NCBI RefSeq assembly: GCF_000298195.1
Contig: NZ_BAHC01000046.1
Location: forward strand, 62,001 to 126,000
Reading direction: 5' to 3'
From: Gordonia rhizosphera NBRC 16068
GTDB lineage: Bacteria > Actinomycetota > Actinomycetes > Mycobacteriales > Mycobacteriaceae
DNA length: 64,000 nucleotides
Below, one piece after another: positions 25,859-34,474 of the stretch (its first letter is position 1; each line of letters starts with the position of its first letter). Under the pieces are notes generated by a model, which saw only the letters and a program-made list of their open reading frames with translations, ran no database searches and was not told the DNA's origin. The position numbers and the translations under genes were made by a program.

Positions 25859-26686
25859 TCAGCCCGAGAGCTCGGTGCCGGTCGTCTCGGTGGCCTTGTC
25901 GGCGCTGACCTCCCCGCCTTTGACCTCCCCGCCTTTGACCTCCCCGTCTTTGACCTGACCGTCGGCCTTCGCCGCGTCGAAGTAGGTGGAGGCCTCGCCG
26001 ATCGCGTGTGAGATCTGGGTGTCGAGGGCCTTGCGGAAGGTCGTCTCGACGATCTCGTGCGCCATGGGGCGCACCGTCTGGATCAGCTCGGCCATCTTGC
26101 TGATCTGCTCTTCACCGAGGTCGGGCAGGTTCTCGTCGAAGTACTTGTCGGTGATGATCGCGACGAAACTCCTCGCAACGTCCTCGAGGTCGTCCTGGAC
26201 GCGGACCCACCGGTCCAGCAGGGTGTCGATGTCGATGCCGGCCTTCACCAGCGTCTCGGCACCCTCGAGCACCTCGGGGTTACGGATCGCGAAGTGCGCG
26301 CCCTCCTTGGCGAGCAGCCCCAACTTCTGGCTCAACGCGATCGAGCGGTCGGTGGCGTTGAGGGTCTTGCGCAGCTCGGTGATGGTGATCGTCGCCGCGC
26401 GCTTGAAGTTACGGAAGCGGCCGCCCTTGGGCGCGCCGCGCAACACCTGTTCGACCCGCATGCCGTAATGCGCGGCATGCAGCAGCTCGCTGATCGTCGC
26501 GAACGTGTAGCCCCGCTCCAGCATGCGGGAGATGAGGTTGAGCCGCACGAGGTGCTCGTCGGAGTACCAGCCGGTCCGGCCGCGGATCGTCGGGGGCGGC
26601 AGCAGACCGCGGTCCTGGTAGACGCGGATGTTGCGTACGCTGACCCCGGACGCCTCAGCCAGGTCGTTTATCCGATACTCCGCCAC
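25859..26686 (-). CDS. MerR-family transcriptional regulator with repeat tail
   Basis: The protein has 275 residues. The N-terminal winged helix (YRINDLAEASGVSVRNIRVY...GWYSDEHLVRL) is typical of MerR. The long C-terminal half contains a TetR-like helical ligand-binding region rather than metal-binding cysteines. The final 30 residues contain near-identical 5-residue repeats (KGGEV), encoded by tandem 15-bp repeats around 25914-25960. TACACT lies 6 bases before the GTG start at 26686, which supports this start over longer frames. Confidence 0.85.
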   Translation of the reverse strand: MAEYRINDLAEASGVSVRNIRVYQDRGLLPPPTIRGRTGWYSDEHLVRLNLISRMLERGYTFATISELLHAAHYGMRVEQVLRGAPKGGRFRNFKRAATITITELRKTLNATDRSIALSQKLGLLAKEGAHFAIRNPEVLEGAETLVKAGIDIDTLLDRWVRVQDDLEDVARSFVAIITDKYFDENLPDLGEEQISKMAELIQTVRPMAHEIVETTFRKALDTQISHAIGEASTYFDAAKADGQVKDGEVKGGEVKGGEVSADKATETTGTELSG

Positions 26687-26708
26687 CCCGCCAGTGTATT
26701 TCGTCGGG

Positions 26709-27023
26709 TCAGGCCTTCTTGCCGAACCACGACTTGCCCTGGATCGCGTCGACGCGCGGACGCACGTCCACCAGGTAGACCAGCATCGCGACCACACCGA
26801 TGATGCCGAGGAAACCCACCGCCCCGAACACCCAGATGAACAGGGTCGCGCCGGCCAGGATGGACACCCAGATGACCTTGCTCTGCCGGTCCACGGCGGG
26901 AAAGGCGTCGGACCGTTGTATCGCCGCATGCACGAGCGCAACCGCCGACGCCACGCCGGCCGCCACGGTCAGGATGAGCAGGATCAGTCCCTGCCCGTAG
27001 GCCATCACACTGAAGAAGTCCAC
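26709..27023 (-). CDS. DUF2516 family small membrane protein
   Basis: The 104-residue protein has three hydrophobic segments (about 8-34, 50-64 and 68-84) and a basic C-terminus ending WFGKKA. Its place directly downstream of hbhA matches Rv0476 in M. tuberculosis. Function is unknown. It lies 22 bases upstream of the MerR start, so the genes may be co-transcribed, although MerR also has its own promoter-like element. Confidence 0.82.
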   Translation of the reverse strand: MDFFSVMAYGQGLILLILTVAAGVASAVALVHAAIQRSDAFPAVDRQSKVIWVSILAGATLFIWVFGAVGFLGIIGVVAMLVYLVDVRPRVDAIQGKSWFGKKA

Positions 27024-27101
27024 GGGTCCAGCTTAGGACGAGTCGGGCAATCCGGCCCGTGGGCCCTTACCGCACGTGCGTGTCAAGCACCGAAAGCCTG
27101 G

Positions 27102-28058
27102 TCAGGCGTCTGCCGACGGGCCGGCCGGCGCCTTCTTCGCCGGGGCCTTCTTCGCCGGGGCCTTCTTCGCTGCGGTCGTGGCCGAGGTCTTCTTCGCCGG
27201 CGTCTTCTTCGCGGGGGCCTTCTTCGCGGCGGCCTTCGTCGGTTCGGTCTCCTCGGCCGCCTTCTTGGCCGGGGCCTTGGTCGCGCTCGTCTTCTTGGCC
27301 GGGGCCTTCGCCGCCGTCTTCTTGGCCGGGGCCGTTGCCGCAGGGGTCTTCTTGGCGGGGGCCTTCGCCGCCGTCTTCTTGGCCGGGGCCGTTGCCGCAG
27401 GGGTCTTCTTGGCCGGGGCCTTCGCTTCCGCCTTCTTGGCCGGGGTCGGAGCAGGGGTCTCCGTCGGGGCGGGCGCCTTCGTCGCCGGTGTCTCCTCGGC
27501 CGGTGTCTCCTCAGCAGGTGTCTCCTCGGCCGGTGGCAGGGTCACCTCGTCGGCCTTGGCGAGGCCGAGGCCGGCCAGCGCCGCCGCGCGTTCGCCCACG
27601 GCCCGGGTCTGACCGGAGATCGTGCCCAACGCATCCTCGGTCAGTCCGACGGCGTCGTTGTAGACCTTCTCGAGTCGCGGCAGACTCTCCCCGACGATGG
27701 GCTGGGACCTCAGCTTGTCGACAACCTCTTCGCGACGTTCCGACAGCGCAGTGAGCAGACCTGCCGCGACCGCGAGATACGCCTCGGCAACCTTGCGCAG
27801 TTCCTCCGGGCTGAACCGGGTGAACAGGTCATCGATCTCGGTGGGGACCTCGACCGGCAGCGACGACAACTTCGACTTCGCATCCTCGAACAACGCCAGC
27901 GCGGAGTCGCGTGTGTCATCGACTCTGCTCTGGGCCATCGCCTGGGCCTCGCCGAGCCGCCGCTGGGCCTCACCGCCCGCGGCCTCGCCGCGTTCGCGCA
28001 GCTCGGTGAGCAGCGCGGTCACCTGTTCGATCACGGTGGTCAACGGGTTCTCCGGCAT
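27102..28058 (-). CDS. hbhA: Heparin-binding haemagglutinin homologue with long Lys-Ala-Pro tail
   Basis: The protein has 318 residues. The N-terminal coiled coil (about 1-170) includes FSPEELRKVAEAYL and GTISGQTRAVGERAAALAG, matching HbhA. The C-terminal ~130 residues are APAKKTPA/AKKTAA-type repeats, much longer than the mycobacterial tail of about 40 residues. In mycobacteria the lysine-rich tail binds sulfated glycans and may be methylated. AAGGAG lies 7 bases before the ATG. It follows the XRE gene by 4 bases, as Rv0475 follows Rv0474. A second homologue lies at 33524-34339. There is no signal peptide. Confidence 0.88.
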   Translation of the reverse strand: MPENPLTTVIEQVTALLTELRERGEAAGGEAQRRLGEAQAMAQSRVDDTRDSALALFEDAKSKLSSLPVEVPTEIDDLFTRFSPEELRKVAEAYLAVAAGLLTALSERREEVVDKLRSQPIVGESLPRLEKVYNDAVGLTEDALGTISGQTRAVGERAAALAGLGLAKADEVTLPPAEETPAEETPAEETPATKAPAPTETPAPTPAKKAEAKAPAKKTPAATAPAKKTAAKAPAKKTPAATAPAKKTAAKAPAKKTSATKAPAKKAAEETEPTKAAAKKAPAKKTPAKKTSATTAAKKAPAKKAPAKKAPAGPSADA

Positions 28059-28062
28059 GGCT

Positions 28063-28521
28063 TCACTCCTTGACGTCGGCGTTCTCTTTTCGAAATGATT
28101 CGTAGATCTCGAGCAGCATCTGCTTCTGCCGCTCGCTGATCGATCCATCGGCGAGCAACGCGTCACGGACCGGGCTGGCGGGACGTTCTTCGAGGATCCC
28201 GGCGCGAACGTACAACACCTCGGCCGAGAGCCGCAGCCCCTTGGCGATCTGGGCCAACACCTCGGCCGACGGTTTCCGCAGGCCTCGCTCGATCTGGCTC
28301 AGATACGGGTTGCTGACACCCGCCCGCTCGGCGAGCTGGCGCAGCGACACCTCGGCCGCGACACGTTGGGACCGGATGAAGGCACCGATGTCCTGGGCGG
28401 CGGTGGCCACGGCATCCTGGGCGGCACTGGCCACCGTCTCGACGGGCCCGTTCGGAGCGTCGTCGTCCGGCGGCACATCACCGGCGACCGCGTCGTTGGG
28501 GTCCATTTCGTCCGGTTTCAT
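28063..28521 (-). CDS. XRE-family regulator upstream of hbhA
   Basis: The protein has 152 residues: an acidic N-terminus, a helix-turn-helix (about 50-105, LRQLAERAGVSNPYLSQIER) and a short helical tail. In context it corresponds to Rv0474, which I recall as a reported copper-responsive regulator; no obvious Cys cluster is visible here. It is co-transcribed with hbhA. A strong promoter lies 28-56 bases upstream (GATACT at 28549-28554, TTGCAC at 28572-28577, spacing 17), with a palindromic GTGCTAGCAC in the spacer. An ATG at 28506 is an alternative start. Confidence 0.88.
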   Translation of the reverse strand: MKPDEMDPNDAVAGDVPPDDDAPNGPVETVASAAQDAVATAAQDIGAFIRSQRVAAEVSLRQLAERAGVSNPYLSQIERGLRKPSAEVLAQIAKGLRLSAEVLYVRAGILEERPASPVRDALLADGSISERQKQMLLEIYESFRKENADVKE

Positions 28522-28548
28522 GCCACTCCCGTTCGGTTCCTCACCATC

Positions 28549-28579
28549 AGTATCTGCGGGAGTGCTAGCACGTGCAAGC
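28549..28579 (-). promoter_or_regulatory. Promoter of xre-hbhA with GTGCTAGCAC motif
   Basis: The minus strand reads GC-TTGCAC, then 17 bases containing GTGCTAGCAC, then GATACT. The same layout, GC-TTGCAA with GTTAGCA in the spacer and GATACT, precedes the second hbhA at 34475-34504. The 16-bp block GCTARCAMKTGCAAGC (plus strand) is shared, so a common regulator, perhaps the XRE protein, is likely. Confidence 0.7.
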
Positions 28580-28592
28580 AGGGCGCGCGACG

Positions 28593-29930
28593 TCAGCCGA
28601 AGATCAGCACCGAGACCGTGTAGATTGCGAGCCCCGCCAGCGAGCCGACGACGGTGCCGTTGATCCGGATGAACTGCAGATCACGACCGACCTGCAATTC
28701 GATCTTGCGGCTCGTGTCGTCGGCGTCCCAGCCCCGGACCGTGTCGGTGATCACCGAGATGATCTCCTCCGAGTAGTTGACCGCGACGTGACGCGCCGCA
28801 CGGGCCACCCACCCGTTCAGCTTCTCCTGCAACGGACGGTCGTCGCGGACCCTGACGCCGAGCTTGATCACCGCATTCGACAACGAGTTCCGCAGCGTGT
28901 GGTTCGGATCGGCGAGCATCTGTTCGATGACCGCCTTGCCGGTCTTCCACGCCGTCGACGCCGCGTTGGAGACCTCGTCACGACCGATGAGCTCCTGCTT
29001 GATGCCCTCGAACCGCTTGATCATCTCCGGGTCGTGCTGCAGGTCGTCGGCGAACCGCTCCACGAATTGATGCATCGACCGGCGCACCTGATGCTGCGGA
29101 TCGGTCTTGACCTTGTAGGTGAAGTCGACGAGCTCCCGATAGATCTTGTCGCCGAGCAGGATGTTGACGAACTTGGGTTTCCACGCGGGCCCGACATCCT
29201 GATCGATGATGCGATCGATGAGATCCTGACTGCCCAGTGCCCACTCGTGGGCACGGTCGCAGGCGAGCTGGAACACCGGCTCGAGCCGGTCCTCGGCGAT
29301 GAGCTGGGAGATGATGCGGCCCAGCGGTTGGGCCCACTCCGGCTCCCCGGCCCACTTGATCGCGTATTCGATGAGCCGTTCGATGTCCTCGTCGCGAAGC
29401 ATCTCGGCGGAAAGCGCGATGAGCCGCGCGGCCTCGTCGGAGACGCGAGGCGCGTTGACCGGATCGGCCAGCCAGGTCGACACGCGGCGCGGGAAGTCCA
29501 GGGTCATCGCCCGGTGTTCGATGACGTCCGGTGTCATGAAGTTCTCTTCGATGAACCCGCCGAGCTGGTCACCGATTTCGTCCTTCTTCTTGCGGATCAG
29601 CGCGGTGTGCGGGATCGGCAAACCGAGCGGGTGTCGGAAGAGCGCGGTCACGGCGAACCAGTCGGCCAGGGCACCGACCATGCCCGCCTCCGACGCCGCG
29701 CGGACGTAACCCACCCATGCCGCGACGTCGGTGCCGTCACGGTGTTCGAGGTATCGCGTGAACAGGTAGATCACCGCCGCAAGGACCAGGAACCCGGTCG
29801 CGACCACCTTCATCCGGCGCAGATCCCGACGACGCGCCGCGTCTCCCCCACCGTCACCGCCGAAGCCGAGCGAACTCTGCGGTGGCCGGCTACCCGCTCC
29901 GGAGACGCCCGGAACGACTGTTGACGTCAT
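28593..29930 (-). CDS. DUF445 family membrane protein
   Basis: The protein has 445 residues. A basic N-terminus is followed by a membrane segment (VVATGFLVLAAVIYLFTRYL, about 42-61), the DUF445 signature GMVGALADWFAVTALFRHPLG..IPHTALI, a long helical repeat region and a final hydrophobic C-terminus (VVGSLAGLAIYTVSVLIFG). The family is widespread but uncharacterised; helical rods anchored in the membrane are a reasonable picture. ATG 29930 is preferred over a start at 29954 because TAAAAC lies 7 bases upstream. In context it matches Rv0473. Confidence 0.88.
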   Translation of the reverse strand: MTSTVVPGVSGAGSRPPQSSLGFGGDGGGDAARRRDLRRMKVVATGFLVLAAVIYLFTRYLEHRDGTDVAAWVGYVRAASEAGMVGALADWFAVTALFRHPLGLPIPHTALIRKKKDEIGDQLGGFIEENFMTPDVIEHRAMTLDFPRRVSTWLADPVNAPRVSDEAARLIALSAEMLRDEDIERLIEYAIKWAGEPEWAQPLGRIISQLIAEDRLEPVFQLACDRAHEWALGSQDLIDRIIDQDVGPAWKPKFVNILLGDKIYRELVDFTYKVKTDPQHQVRRSMHQFVERFADDLQHDPEMIKRFEGIKQELIGRDEVSNAASTAWKTGKAVIEQMLADPNHTLRNSLSNAVIKLGVRVRDDRPLQEKLNGWVARAARHVAVNYSEEIISVITDTVRGWDADDTSRKIELQVGRDLQFIRINGTVVGSLAGLAIYTVSVLIFG

Positions 29931-29967
29931 TGGACCAGTTTTACCAACCGACAACTAGGCTAGCCAG

Positions 29968-30807
29968 GTGATGGCCAGTCGCACGAGTCCCGCCGCGGCA
30001 GCACGAGCCGCGATGTCGGCGGCTGCGAACGTCACCCGGGGTATCGAGCATGCGCTGCTGAGCACCGTCACCGATGTCGACGCCAAACCCGACGGACGCC
30101 GGCAACGGTGGGAGAAGCACAAGCTCGCCCGGCGCACCGAGCTGACCGACGGAACGATCGACGCGGTGCGCGCGCTCGGGTCCGACGTCGGCATGGACGA
30201 GATCGCCGCGCACATCGGTGTGTCGAAGACCGTGCTCTACCGCTACTTCACCGACAAGACCGATCTCGGAGTGGCGACCGCGGTGCGTTTCTTCGAGACG
30301 ACACTGCTGCCACGGCTGACCGACGCGATCACCGACGACGTCGACGAGTACACGCTCGCGCGAACCGTCATCGGCGTCTACGTCAACGCGGTCGCCGACG
30401 AACCCAACCTCTACCGGTTCGCACTCGCGACGTCGCCGTCGGCCGCGGCGGCGGCCACGGCCGATTCCGAGAAACTCGTCGCCGCCCTGCTGACCAGCAC
30501 CCTCACCGTGCGACTGACCGAACGCAACGCAGAGACCGCAGGGGCCGAGGTGTGGTCGTATGCGCTGCTCGGCGGGATCCAACGTGCCGTCGACTGGTGG
30601 ATGGTCGACCGAATACTGCCGGTGGACGACCTCATCGACTACCTGACGATGATGTCGTGGAGCGCGATCGTCGGGATCACCGCGGTCAACGGGTCACGAG
30701 AGACCTTCGTCGCCGCACCCCCGCCACTACCGGATCCACCACCACCGGATCCCGGATCATCGGCGCAGCCGCCACCGGAACCGCCCGCCGACGAGGATAC
30801 CGGGTGA
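29968..30807 (+). CDS. TetR-family transcriptional regulator
   Basis: The protein has 279 residues with an HTH at about 58-100 (MDEIAAHIGVSKTVLYRYF) preceded by an unusual 50-residue N-terminal extension and followed by a Pro-rich tail (PPPLPDPPPPDPG). The start is GTG 29968, 6 bases after TAGGCT; ATG 29971 is equally possible. It is divergent from DUF445 (Rv0472c/Rv0473 order) and overlaps the downstream SDR by four bases, so it probably controls that gene and itself. Confidence 0.86.
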   Translation: MMASRTSPAAAARAAMSAAANVTRGIEHALLSTVTDVDAKPDGRRQRWEKHKLARRTELTDGTIDAVRALGSDVGMDEIAAHIGVSKTVLYRYFTDKTDLGVATAVRFFETTLLPRLTDAITDDVDEYTLARTVIGVYVNAVADEPNLYRFALATSPSAAAAATADSEKLVAALLTSTLTVRLTERNAETAGAEVWSYALLGGIQRAVDWWMVDRILPVDDLIDYLTMMSWSAIVGITAVNGSRETFVAAPPPLPDPPPPDPGSSAQPPPEPPADEDTG

Positions 30808-31589
30808 CCCGGACGGCACTGGTCACCGGCGGCAGCCGCGGGGTTGGCGAGGGGGTGGCGTCGGCGCTCGTCGACGACGGGTGGACGGTGTACGTGACGT
30901 CGCGGCGCGGGACCGGACCCGACGGCACGGTCGCGATCACGTGCGATCACACCGACGACGACGCCGTCGCCGAGGTGTTCACCCGGATCGGGCGCGAAGC
31001 CGGCCGGCTGGATCTGCTCGTGAACAACGTCTGGGCCGCGCCCCGGGGCTTCGGCGGTTTCTCCGATCGGTTCTGGGAACGCCCGATCGATGACTGGGAC
31101 ACGCTGATCGGGGTCGGGCTGCGCGCCCACTACGTGTCGTCGGTGCACGCCGCGCGGGTGATGGTGCCGCGCGGCAGCGGCCTGATCGCGTCGATCTCGT
31201 CCTTCGGTTCCCGCGCACACCTGCACTCGGTGCTCTACGGCATGAGCAAGGCGGCGCTGGACAAGATGGCCTTCGACATGGGCGGCGAACTCGACGGCAC
31301 CGGGGTGACCGCGGTGTCGCTGTGGCCCGGCCTGGTCCGCACTGCACTGTTGCTCTCGCTGGGTGTCGATGAGTTCGCCGGGTTCTCGCTGCGACGCGCC
31401 GAGGATCCGGAGTTCGTCGGCCGGGTGATCGCCACACTCGCCGCCGACCCCGCGCTCGCCGAGTACAACGGGCACACCCTGGTGACCGCCGAACTCGGCG
31501 CCGGGTACGGCATCACCAACAACGACGGCACCGCGCCCGACTCGCATCGCGGCGCATTCGGCGGCGGACCGCTCTACCCGCCCCGCTGA
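30804..31589 (+). CDS. Short-chain dehydrogenase/reductase
   Basis: The protein has 261 residues: TGGSRGVG cofactor motif near the N-terminus, catalytic Ser in SISSFGS and YGMSK (Tyr-Lys). The usual NNAG is replaced by NNVW. The GTG start overlaps the TetR stop (GTGA), so translation is probably coupled and the SDR is a likely target of that regulator. SDRs of this DHRS1-like type act on lipids or xenobiotics; the substrate is unknown. Confidence 0.84.
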   Translation: MTRTALVTGGSRGVGEGVASALVDDGWTVYVTSRRGTGPDGTVAITCDHTDDDAVAEVFTRIGREAGRLDLLVNNVWAAPRGFGGFSDRFWERPIDDWDTLIGVGLRAHYVSSVHAARVMVPRGSGLIASISSFGSRAHLHSVLYGMSKAALDKMAFDMGGELDGTGVTAVSLWPGLVRTALLLSLGVDEFAGFSLRRAEDPEFVGRVIATLAADPALAEYNGHTLVTAELGAGYGITNNDGTAPDSHRGAFGGGPLYPPR

Positions 31590-31656
31590 CGCACGCTCGC
31601 GCCGGAACCAAATGCATCCGGCGCCGGCTCACGGAGCCTGATGCGAGCGATCCGTA

Positions 31657-32844
31657 TCAGGCCGGCTCGGGATCGGGCCGCAGCACGCCGTACGCCACCA
31701 GCCCGATGACCAGACCCCAGAACGCGCCGCCGATGCCGAAGAACGTCACCCCCGACGCCGCGGCGACGAAGGTGAGTGCGGCCGGGACACGGGTTGCGAC
31801 CGCGGTGAACGCCCCGACGACCGCCGACGCGAAGGTACCCAGGAGCGCCAGTCCGGCAACGGCTTCCACCAAACCTCCGGGCGCGATCGCGGCCACGGTG
31901 ACCAGCGCTCCGGACAGGCCTGCCAGGAACAGGTAGGAAAGGCCCGACGACACCCCGGCGATCCATCGCCTCGAGCGATCCGGCCCGGCCTCCTCCCCCG
32001 CCGACAGCGCCGCCGACAGCGCAGCGAGGTTGACCGCGTGCCCGCCGAAAGGCGCCGCGACCATCGTCCCCACCCCGGTGACCGTCATCGCGGCCCGCCA
32101 CGGCGTGACATAGCCGAACGACGACAGCACCGCGACACCGGGGATGTTCTGCGACGCCATGGTCACGATGAACAACGGCACCGCGATCCCGACGACGGCC
32201 CCGACGTCCCAGGTGGGCACCGTGAACGTCAGCGTGGGAAGCCAGTTCGCCGACGACACGGCCTCACCGGAGACCGCCACATGGATGCCGATGACGACGA
32301 GTGCGGTCACCAGGGCCAGCGGAAGCGCCCAGCGGGGCAGCCATCGGGTCGCGGTGAGCCAGACCGCCAGCACCGGAAGGGTCAGCAACGGCACTTCGAC
32401 CAGGGACCGCATCGGGGCCAGACACAGCGTCAGCAACACCCCGGCCAGCATGGCCTGCGCGATCGGGGTAGGAATCCGAACGATCAACTCCCCCAACGCC
32501 GGAACCAGGCCGGTCATCAGGATCGCCAGCCCGACGAGCAGGAAGGCGCCGACCGCGGCGGGCCATCCGGCGTGATAGGAGGCGCCCATACCTGCGAGCA
32601 TCGCCGCGCCCGGTGTCGACCATGCCAGCGTGACCGGCGCCCGACTCCGGACGCTCAGCACGACGGCCCCGAGGCCGAAGACGACCGTCAGGGCCAGCAG
32701 ACCCGAGGCCGCCTGCTCGGGCGAGGCCCCGACGGCGCGCAATCCCGCGATGACGACCGCGAACGACGACGTGAAACCGACGAGCGCGGTGACCACACCG
32801 GCGATGATCGGTTGCTGCAGTCGGTCTTGAGATGCGATGGTCAC
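31657..32844 (-). CDS. BenE-type benzoate/H+ symporter family transporter
   Basis: The protein has 395 residues and about 12 hydrophobic segments. BenE hallmarks include LAWSTPGAAML, PTPIAQAMLAGVLLTLCLAP, IVTMASQNIPGVAVLSSFGY and PFGGHAVNLAALSAAL. BenE members of the nucleobase-ascorbate transporter-like fold import benzoate or related aromatic acids with protons. GTG 32844 is chosen because TATTGT lies 7 bases upstream and the longer frame has no membrane features. It is divergent from an XRE-cupin gene with an 18-bp palindrome between them. The true substrate is unproven. Confidence 0.87.
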   Translation of the reverse strand: MTIASQDRLQQPIIAGVVTALVGFTSSFAVVIAGLRAVGASPEQAASGLLALTVVFGLGAVVLSVRSRAPVTLAWSTPGAAMLAGMGASYHAGWPAAVGAFLLVGLAILMTGLVPALGELIVRIPTPIAQAMLAGVLLTLCLAPMRSLVEVPLLTLPVLAVWLTATRWLPRWALPLALVTALVVIGIHVAVSGEAVSSANWLPTLTFTVPTWDVGAVVGIAVPLFIVTMASQNIPGVAVLSSFGYVTPWRAAMTVTGVGTMVAAPFGGHAVNLAALSAALSAGEEAGPDRSRRWIAGVSSGLSYLFLAGLSGALVTVAAIAPGGLVEAVAGLALLGTFASAVVGAFTAVATRVPAALTFVAAASGVTFFGIGGAFWGLVIGLVAYGVLRPDPEPA

Positions 32845-32865
32845 CCGGGGGACAATACCCCAAAT

Positions 32866-32883
32866 CGTTCTGTAAACAGAACG
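32866..32883. promoter_or_regulatory. Operator-like inverted repeat CGTTCTGT-AA-ACAGAACG
   Basis: Perfect 8-bp arms around a 2-base centre lie between the divergent BenE and XRE-cupin genes. It falls in the expected -35 area of benE and just upstream of the regulator's start, so it is the likely binding site of the XRE-cupin protein. Confidence 0.7.
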
Positions 32884-32907
32884 GCAGATGGAGAGGACCC
32901 ATGCGCA

Positions 32908-33432
32908 GTGACCATCGAGAAGCACCGGCAGGCCGTCGGCGCCAGGATTGCCACGATCCGGGCCGAGCGCGGATTGTCGCTGTCCGAGCTTGCGCGCCGG
33001 GCCCGCATCGGTAAGGGTTCGCTGTCGGAAATCGAGGCCGGACAACGTAACCCGACCCTGGACACCCTCTACGCGATCGCCGGTCCGCTCGGCGTCCCGC
33101 TGACCGCTCTGCTCGGCGAGGAATCGGGGACGGAGGGCAGCGGCGAGTTCCTGCGCGCGCAGATCCTCCATGTCGAACACCACCCCGATGGCGCAACGAC
33201 CGAGGTGTTCTGGCTCCGGGTACTGCCCGGAGGCACCCGCACCTCGCCGGCGCACGGGCCGGGCGTGGTGGAGAACGTGCTCGTGGTGACCGGGGAACTC
33301 GTCGCGGGTCGCGCGGGGGCCGAACGCCACGCCGGCGCCGGGCAAACACTGCAGTGGATCAGCGATGCCGACCACACCTATACCAGCACCGCCGGCGCGA
33401 CCGCGGTGCTGACCATCCACTCGCCGGGCTGA
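32908..33432 (+). CDS. XRE-family regulator with cupin domain, next to BenE
   Basis: The protein has 174 residues: HTH (about 8-65, LSELARRARIGKGSLSEIEA) and a cupin domain (about 95-172, VVENVLVVTGELVAG). GGAGAGG lies about 11 bases before the GTG start. Divergence from BenE with a shared palindrome suggests it controls uptake of the BenE substrate. It is followed by a strong convergent terminator hairpin. Confidence 0.85.
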   Translation: MTIEKHRQAVGARIATIRAERGLSLSELARRARIGKGSLSEIEAGQRNPTLDTLYAIAGPLGVPLTALLGEESGTEGSGEFLRAQILHVEHHPDGATTEVFWLRVLPGGTRTSPAHGPGVVENVLVVTGELVAGRAGAERHAGAGQTLQWISDADHTYTSTAGATAVLTIHSPG

Positions 33433-33440
33433 CCCCGCAT

Positions 33441-33486
33441 ACAATTCGGTCCCGCTCACCCTGGTGGGCGAGCGGGACCGAATTGT
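33441..33486. terminator. 17-bp stem terminator between XRE-cupin and second hbhA
   Basis: The perfect 17-bp stem starts ACAATTCGGTCCCGCTC and closes a 12-base loop; the complementary arm ends GACCGAATTGT. It lies between the convergent stop codons at 33432 and 33524 and can act in both directions. Confidence 0.85.
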
Positions 33487-33523
33487 CTCATCGCGAGAAG
33501 CGATCTCGAATCAGGAGATCAGC

Positions 33524-34339
33524 TCACTCCTCGTCGGTCGACTCGGCGGCGGGCGCAGCCTTCTTGGCCGGAGCCTTCTTCGCCGGAGCCTTCTTGGCCG
33601 GCGACGCCTTGGCGGTGCGGGCCTTGGCCTCGACAGTGCCTGCGGCGCCGTCGATCTCCTCGGCCGCCTCGGCCGCCTCGGCCTTGATGGTCTCGCCGGC
33701 CTCTTCGATATCGGCGGCGAGGTCCTCGACCTTGCTGCTGACACGTCCGGTCAGCTTGGCGGCACGCTCACCGACGAGCCGGGTCTGCGACGACACGACG
33801 CCGAGGGCATCCTCGGTCATGTCGACCGCGTCGTTGTAGACCTTGCCGGCACGGTCGATGTTCTCCTGGACCAGCGGCTGCTGACGCAGGCGCTCGACGG
33901 CACCTTCGCCACGCTCGGCGAGCGAGTTGTAGAACTCGGTCGCCGCCTCGAGGTATCCCTCGTAGATCTTGCGCAGCTCCTCGGGGCTGAACTTGCCGCG
34001 AAGTTCCTCGATGGTCGCGGGTACGTCCTCGGGGAGGGCGGTGACGCGGGTCTTGGTCTCGCCGAAACCGGCCTTGGCGTCCTCGACGGCCTTCTCGAAG
34101 CGTGCTTCAGCGGCCGAGCGGGTCTCCTCCAAACGCGTCTGGGCAGCCGTGCGGGTCTCCTCCAAACGCGTCTGAGCGGCCGAGCGGGTCTCCTCGAAAC
34201 GCGTCTGAGCGGTCTCTCCGGCGGCCTCGGTGCGCTCACGCAGCTGCGCGACGATGTCGTTGAACTGGGCGACGACGTAGTCACCGGCGCCGACGGCGGC
34301 GTAGACCGGGTTGGCAAGTGTGCGGGTTGTTTCACTCAT
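33524..34339 (-). CDS. Second heparin-binding haemagglutinin-type protein
   Basis: The protein has 271 residues. Its core is closer to M. tuberculosis HbhA than the first copy is (FSPEELRKIYEGYLEAATEFYNSLAERGEGAVERL). The N-terminal coiled coil contains three near-identical 11-residue repeats, [AT]AQTR[LF]EETR[ST], encoded by 33-bp DNA repeats around 34115-34210. The C-terminal lysine tail is short (SPAKKAPAKKAPAKKA) and ends acidic. AAGGAG precedes ATG 34339. There is a promoter at 34475-34502 with a ~130-nt leader. No signal peptide. Confidence 0.86.
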   Translation of the reverse strand: MSETTRTLANPVYAAVGAGDYVVAQFNDIVAQLRERTEAAGETAQTRFEETRSAAQTRLEETRTAAQTRLEETRSAAEARFEKAVEDAKAGFGETKTRVTALPEDVPATIEELRGKFSPEELRKIYEGYLEAATEFYNSLAERGEGAVERLRQQPLVQENIDRAGKVYNDAVDMTEDALGVVSSQTRLVGERAAKLTGRVSSKVEDLAADIEEAGETIKAEAAEAAEEIDGAAGTVEAKARTAKASPAKKAPAKKAPAKKAAPAAESTDEE

Positions 34340-34474
34340 GGCGGACTCCTTCGGTTGTGTGGTCACCAATCGCACTGCGGCACAATGGACTCAGCCGACG
34401 AACCGGGTCAGCGACCCGCCGGCGATGCCGTGGATGTCGATGGCGCTTGGGCCATGTGCGTTCTTCCACTTCCC

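Noticed and set aside
28561-28579. CIRCE element upstream of xre-hbhA
   Set aside because: TAGCACTC (28565-28572 region on the minus strand) resembles one half of CIRCE, but no GAGTGCTAA partner lies at the N9 distance.
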